A stretch of 64,000 nucleotides of DNA from Anarhynchus alexandrinus (lineage: Eukaryota; Chordata; Aves; Charadriiformes; Charadriidae), in contig VUYV01000404.1 of NCBI GenBank assembly GCA_008711295.1, positions 546,272-610,271 of the forward strand, read 5' to 3'. Positions 58,901-64,000 of this stretch are shown in pieces. How positions within the stretch are numbered: the stretch's first letter is position 1; each line of letters starts with the position of its first letter. The position numbers and the translations under genes are program-made. The notes under the pieces were generated by a model. That model was not told where the DNA came from and searched no databases. It was given only the letters and a program-made list of their open reading frames with translations.

Positions 58901-59647
58901 ACGTGAAGTGCCATAAGGTGAACTACAAGCTGCTGTCTGCTACAATTTGAAAAGACATCTTAAATGAGCCTCAGATTTCTCTTCGCAGGCAAACATGCTT
59001 TTGGTGAAACTTAACCTGGAAATTTCTAATGGTACTAATAGGAACAGTGGTCTGACTGTTTTGAATTTGTGTAGATGTTTACCTCTATCAGAAATAAAAC
59101 TGCTCTGAGTAAGGGCTATTGATAACAAAACAAAACAAAATAAAAACCCAAAACCACACCCCAGGATGCACTCAGTTTAGTTTTGATGATATAATGGCAA
59201 GGAATTTTAAAAGAATACAATCACAGTCGTGCCATAGAAACTAAAAAAGCTAAGGATTTATTCTACCAGTCTTGATCAGTAATTTATTTCCTCTCATCTC
59301 ACTTAAACAGTAAGCAACTGCTAGCTTGAAGGAAATAAATAATAAAAAAATTAAATTATTGTATGTTTTTGTCACTGTCAAAGCAAGAATGACAACTGTT
59401 TTTATTTTTCATGACAAGTTGTCTTTCTCTCCTGAAAGGGCAAAAAATGAAATAATCAGTCTCATCTTTATTTAAAAGTGAGCTTTGACATTATGTACAA
59501 TCCAGCCATGTATTCACACCTGTGACACTGAAATTACACAGAAGAAAAATGAAATTTAATGAAAAATTTTCTTTTTGTTTTGAGGTTACCAATTCATGTC
59601 TTGTGGGCTGGTGTTTATATCATTGCTGTATCTCTGTGGGGTATATC
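55967..59647. other. non-coding AT-rich DNA
   Basis: About 3.7 kb of AT-rich sequence with A-runs (55979-55992 and 57660-57675) and short unrelated frames. No gene, RNA or mobile element recognised. Confidence 0.55.
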
Positions 59648-60412
59648 TGTCTTGGTCTGAGGTAAAACAGAACAAGATTTCTGTTCAGTAGTTTTACTTT
59701 TCATTTAAGCCTCTTCTAACTAACTGAACCCTCTGAAATTAAGAGACAGTGTTTGCTCTCACAGTGTCTTATCACTATTGTTTCTAATTTATGCCAAGGG
59801 ATGGTATGCAGAAAGGCTCTTGCTTATACTCATTGCTATAACACCCAAGGACAGATAACTTGGTTATTTGCCCTGTTGGAGGATTGGAAGAGGAAAAGCG
59901 TAAGGAGGTCTCACCTGCAGGGAGGAGCGGACAGGACAGGTGACCCAAAACTGACCAACAGAGTATTCCATCCCATATGCCTCATGCTCAGGATAAAAGC
60001 TGAGAGATCAAAGGGTCAGCCCTCTTTCTTCAGTGGCCAGAGTCTGAGGAGGACTCTGTCTGTTCGTCTGCCTTTGATCCCAATCCATGCATTCCTGAAT
60101 CCAGATCCAGAATCCAGTTCTCTTCCATTGCTGAGTCCAGTCTGGGACTTTCCCAGTGCCAGCCAGTGATAGGATCATTATCCTGGGAGCTTGATAGAGT
60201 TTTGAATATATTGTATATATTTAATTATTTTTCTTTTTATTATTTTATTATTAATGTTTCATTAAAGTAGTTTAGTTTCTTTTAAACTTGTAAGTCTCTC
60301 TCTCTCTCATACTTCTCTCCCAGAAGGGGGATGCTCTCCCTTCTCTGAAGGGACAGAGGTCAGAGAACATCTGTCACTTGTTTCAGTGGCCAGTCCGGCC
60401 CAAACCACTACA
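59648..60412 (+). mobile_element. solo LTR, family A copy 3, exact 5-bp duplication
   Basis: A 765-bp LTR from TGTCTTGGTCTGAGG to CCACTACA, collinear with copies 1 and 2. The flanking ATATC at 59643-59647 is repeated exactly at 60413-60417, which confirms both ends and the 5-bp duplication length. The TATA box is altered to GATAAAA (59992) and ATTAAA is kept at 60261. A frame with ATG at 59801 runs open to 60169 (122 codons); the equivalent frame is open in copy 2 and lacks only its ATG in copy 1. No internal retroviral genes remain. The broken TATA suggests this copy is not a strong promoter. Confidence 0.9.
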
Positions 60413-61524
60413 ATATCTTTGAGTATTAACTAAGCCTTGGGCCCAACAAACCTCCTAGTCTTAGTAACTAGCTGTATCTTCCTTGGTTAATCTTGTTCAA
60501 CTCCAGATATAGCTCAAAACAAAGAAATTCTTATGCAGCTATAATATTCATGCCTTGCAGGAAAGCAGAGATTTTTCGATTAACGTTACCAATAAACCAA
60601 AAATTACTGCCTATTGGACTTCACATTGAAATGGAGAGGTTAAACTTTCCATCAGACTCTGTCATCTCTAACTAGTGGCATGTGTACTCCTACCCTTTTT
60701 CATCACAAACTCAAATGAGTTCACCTATATTGTGTTTTATCAATAATTTGTTTGATATTGTACTGGAAGGGAAGCAGTAGCCTGATATGATCACTTACAG
60801 TCAAGAAGAATTTCATTTGTTGCTCATCACCTCTCAGCTAGTAAATTGAGTTTGATAGCTGATAGCTTGGTTTGGCTCATGACCATTATCATCCAGAATT
60901 CTATACTGCATTTAGAAAAAAGTTTCAGTTTGGCTTCTGGGAAACATTCCCCAGAAGATTAGAAGAAAAAGTGTAGATACAGCCAGGGCAACTGGCACTT
61001 TGGTTGGCTCTTGAATTAGGGTTCAGTGATGGAAAGAAGAGTCAGATCTGTGAACATAGTGGTGGAAATTTGGGAAGAACAGCAACATCTAGTGAAGTTA
61101 TTTTCAGCTTTGAGGTACAAAGCATTATCCAGGCGTATGCTTGCATTCATATATGCTGTCAAATCACACTTTAATGGACCCTACTTTGCTAATAAAAAAA
61201 AATAATAATTCAATTGTTATTTCCTTAGAGTAATTTCCTGTGAAAAGATGAGTATACATTTTCTAAGTTTCTTCTACTTTCCCTTTCACCGAAAATTTCA
61301 CAGTAGAGTAGGATATCAGATTTCTCTGTCTTTTTACTACTTCTTACCATAAGGCTTCACTAAATCTAAATGGAGTCTAGAATATACAAATGCCTTTTAC
61401 TCCAAATTTTTCGGGGAAGCAATAGCCAGATTGGTGTTTTAATGTGTTCACCTTGTTAGAGGCTTTCTGCTGTGGACAGTAACTGCTTTCTCTAGTTATA
61501 AGACAGTCTTCCTTGATATCTAAT
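60413..61524. other. unique non-coding spacer
   Basis: About 1.1 kb between two repeat elements. No gene or element recognised; frames are 60 codons or shorter. Confidence 0.55.
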
Positions 61525-61725
61525 TGTAGTGGTTTAACCCCAGCTGGCAATTAAGCACCATGCAGCCACTCACTCACTCACCCCAGGTGGGATGGGGGAC
61601 AGAATCAGAAGAGTAAAAGTGAGAAAGCTCATAGGTTGAGACAGTTTAATAAGTAAAGCAAAAGCTGCGCATGCGAGCAAAGCAAAACAAGGAATTCATT
61701 CACTGCTTGCCATTGGTGAGCAGAT
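61525..61725 (-). mobile_element. truncated ERV LTR
   Basis: On the plus strand it starts TGTAGTGGTTTAACCCCAGC, the reverse of the common LTR end ...GCTGGGGTTAAACCACTACA. It contains GACAGTTTAATAAG, the reversed ATTAAACTGTC polyadenylation region. After roughly 190 bp the match stops and a CR1 begins at about 61726; the rest of the LTR is not found beyond the CR1. It is therefore a partial LTR in minus orientation, related to the one at 41557. Confidence 0.75.
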
Positions 61726-62020
61726 GAGGCCAGACTCTTTTCAGTAGTGCCCAGCAACAGGACAAGGGGCAATGGACACAAACTGGAAAACAGGAAATTC
61801 CATCTCAACATGAGGAAAAACTTGTTTACTTTGAGGGTGAGAGAGCACTGGCACAGGCTGCCCAGAGAGGTTGTGGAATCTCCTTCTCTGGAGATATTCA
61901 AAACCCACCTGGATGCATTCCTGTCCAGCTTACTCTGGGTGAACCTGCTTTGTCAGGGGGCTTAGACTAGATGATCTCTGAAGGTCCCTTCCAACCCCTG
62001 CCATTCTGTGATTCTGTGAT
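61726..62020 (+). mobile_element. CR1 LINE, 5'-truncated 3' end
   Basis: Starts at GAGGCCAGACTCTTTTCAGT and encodes [20 protein letters not shown] and [20 protein letters not shown], the last stretch of CR1 ORF2. The 3' UTR follows (GATGATCTCTGAAGGTCCCTTCCAACCCCTG), ending in CCATTCTGTGATTCTGTGAT. It is close to the copy at 30835 in both coding end and tail. It directly adjoins a broken LTR on its left. Confidence 0.93.
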
Positions 62021-62945
62021 AGACCTGACACCATCCTGAAAGAGAATTGCTGCCAAGCAACCCATCATTCCTCTCCAGAGTGAATAAGGTGCTACAATAG
62101 TATGAGTGCTGTGAACAGGCTAGAACTAAATATATACATTGAATAATGATAGGTATAATTTGGGACCCTCAAAGAATAAAAACCAAAGCATGGAGGGATG
62201 GGATAACAATGGAAAAAACCCTTTGTGCTTCTGGGGGCTACATTTGGCCCATGAGCTCCCAAATCTAGGAACTTATTTATGTCTTATGGTAATACATGCA
62301 TGCAAATTTACCAAGCTATGAGTTATAATAATAACACATGTCATAGTTAAACTTCAAGAGATGCATTGTTTCAATCCTTAGTTCTAACTTATTGGCACAA
62401 AACCAAACTAATTCTGAATAATGTTAATAATAGTGTCAATGATGAAAAATTGAAAAGTAATATTTGTAATTCAAACAAACCTAACTGGATTTGTAGATAG
62501 CAAAAAAAAAAAAAAAAGCTTAATTGAGAACCTTATTTCCAAGCCACTTTTGATTTAAACAAATAATAGACCATGTGACCAATGCATCCTATATGTATCG
62601 ATTAGTATGAATGAATGTGCTAAGTACACAAGCAACCTATGTAATTAGATTTCTAATTTCAATTAGAAAATATATAATATAGTGTATTAGTGTACATTTT
62701 ATTTGGTGCTGCAGCTAAATGATAACCAGATCATAGCATATGATTCACTACATGCCAGTATGCAAACTCATCCAGACACAAAATCAACATAAAAACCCCT
62801 CTGTCTTCTCTATTATTAAAGAAGAAATGGAGAAAGGACATCAGCAAAAAAAAAGCAGGGATTATTAATTTTATTGCTATCACCTCCTTCTGAAAAGATA
62901 GCATACATGTATAATACAGACCACTTGTAGTCTTCAGAGGAGATT
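62021..62945. other. unique AT-rich spacer
   Basis: No gene or element recognised. Contains an A-run at about 62503-62518. Nothing else noted. Confidence 0.55.
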
Positions 62946-64000
62946 TCAGCTCTTGAGTGCAGAGTAGCTGAACTGGAGAGGTTGACTCACAGTAAGTTTA
63001 AGAACATCCAGATTATTATTAAGCAGATTATTCTCAAAGCAAACAATCCCCTGTGCTGAGAAAGACAGCAGAACTTCATAGAGATTTTCAGGAAAATCAC
63101 ACAGCAGAATCAAATTCAAGATAGCAGTCCCATCTTCTGGGAAGAGTACAATGAACTGAAGAAAAGGGAAATAATCCATCTGGAAGACATCAGTGTTCCT
63201 TTCCTCATTAAAAGATGGCCATTTAACCTCTTGCACTGAGGACATCTCTGGAATTAGAAACCCAAGCTGGAAAGAAATATTTTAGTGGTAGAAGGTGCTA
63301 TTTCAGGCAAACTGACAGTCTCTCATCCCAGAGAAGCTGGGAAGTACAGTGATTTGTCTGTTGATTATAGAAGTGTCTGGTCTCATGAGGAATATGGATC
63401 CACCCTAGTAAATTCTGGAGAGAAGCCAGCAATCACAGTTTACATGGGTACTGCTGACAGAGAAAAGCAAGAGATGGAATCTGGAGGCAGATTCAGACAC
63501 TTCAGAAGGAAGATGACAGCCAGTACACCTATGTTAGTGAAATGTTTCTAATCTGCAAGACCAAAGGAGATGAAGAATCATAGTGTCTGGCTTAGAAGGT
63601 GAAAGGAGTAAGAACTTGGATTCATCAGAAACCGTGGACACAGTGGATTAAAAAGCACCTATACAGAAGAAATGGATTTTAGCTCAGTGATAGAGGAAGC
63701 AGATTTCTCATGCCTGAAATAAATGACAAAAAATTGAATTACTTTTCTCAGCTTAAGAGTGGGGGAAATTTACCAAAGCCAAATATCACAGATTTGAATG
63801 TTTTTTCTGCTATGAAAGAAGATGTGCACACTCAGTACTCAAGCAGAGGAACTGGGAATGTCAGAGTGCTTGTCATACCAGATGCGAAGACAAGAACCAA
63901 AGGAGCGGTACTTATGCTTCTGCATCAAATGTTGGAAGTTTAAGAAATTGTATGGGCGATCTACTTAGTCTAGCACTAAATAAAGGCACATATAATAGGG
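62946..64000 (+). other. unrecognised purine-rich stretch, possible pseudogene or transcript end
   Basis: The plus strand is purine-rich with longer open segments than its surroundings. One frame from about 62946 to 63239 has a single in-frame TGA and encodes charged, helix-like sequence. A second frame spans 63285-63551 (88 codons) and a third 63710-63943 (77 codons). They lie in different frames with stops between them, and I recognise no domain. An AATAAA sits at 63979-63984, just before the window ends. It could be a decayed processed pseudogene, the last exon of a long non-coding RNA, or chance. Confidence 0.25.
63979..63984 (+). promoter_or_regulatory. candidate polyadenylation signal
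   Basis: AATAAA at the end of the purine-rich stretch. The motif is common in AT-rich DNA, so on its own it is weak. The window ends 16 bases later, so a downstream GU-rich element cannot be checked. Confidence 0.25.

Noticed and set aside
4660..60412. Intact or internal retroviral genes belonging to the LTRs
   Set aside because: No gag, pol or env sequence was recognised next to any LTR; all are solo or partial copies.
1..64000. CRISPR arrays, tRNA or rRNA genes, bacterial operons, replication origins
   Set aside because: No regularly spaced direct repeats, no recognisable tRNA or rRNA sequence, and the CR1/ERV content shows a vertebrate nuclear genome.

Overview
This window looks like nuclear DNA from a bird. 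The main evidence is repeated copies of CR1, the dominant avian LINE. Several carry the diagnostic 3' end, in which ATTCTRTG octamers follow a GATGATCT...GGTCCCTTCCAAC block. The other evidence is several avian-type endogenous-retrovirus LTRs. Base composition is AT-rich, and ORFs are short and scattered as in non-coding vertebrate DNA. I found no protein-coding gene, tRNA, rRNA or CRISPR array I could support. The window is most likely a gene desert or the inside of a very long intron. I cannot name the species; the LTR families suggest a neoavian bird, possibly a passerine, but that is inference.

Layout: 1-4.7 kb is unique AT-rich DNA with a G-run, a GC-rich patch, a Z-DNA-like tract and a possible ancient LINE tail. 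A solo LTR (family A) lies at 4660-5462. 5.5-15 kb is unique sequence. An ancient MIR-like SINE candidate lies near 15.1 kb. A CR1 fragment with reverse-transcriptase motifs abuts a single-base assembly gap at 15950. A second family A LTR is at 19462-20193. CR1 copies follow at 24979-25830 (minus) and 30835-31343 (plus). A dense repeat cluster occupies 31.7-33.9 kb: a minus-strand solo LTR with an exact target-site duplication, an old CR1, an LTR-like block and a young CR1 tail. At 41557-42785 a minus-strand LTR is disrupted by an assembly fault in which two blocks of 198 and 213 bp each occur twice around single Ns and a 163-N gap. Later come a CR1 at 48560-49262 (minus), a CR1 tail at 53131-53300, a 118-bp LTR remnant at 55722, the third family A LTR at 59648-60412, and a truncated LTR abutting a CR1 at 61525-62020. 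The last kilobase holds an unrecognised purine-rich stretch ending in AATAAA.

There are no genes to connect into a pathway. The content is a record of retrotransposition: non-LTR CR1 copies truncated at their 5' ends, and ERV insertions mostly reduced to solo LTRs. The observations most worth checking are the assembly duplication, the three family A LTRs with 5-bp flanking duplications and a shared open frame, the LTR remnant that keeps both ends but has lost its middle, and two weak exon-like or transcript-like stretches at about 45.5 kb and 63-64 kb. I did not find a convincing new biological system.
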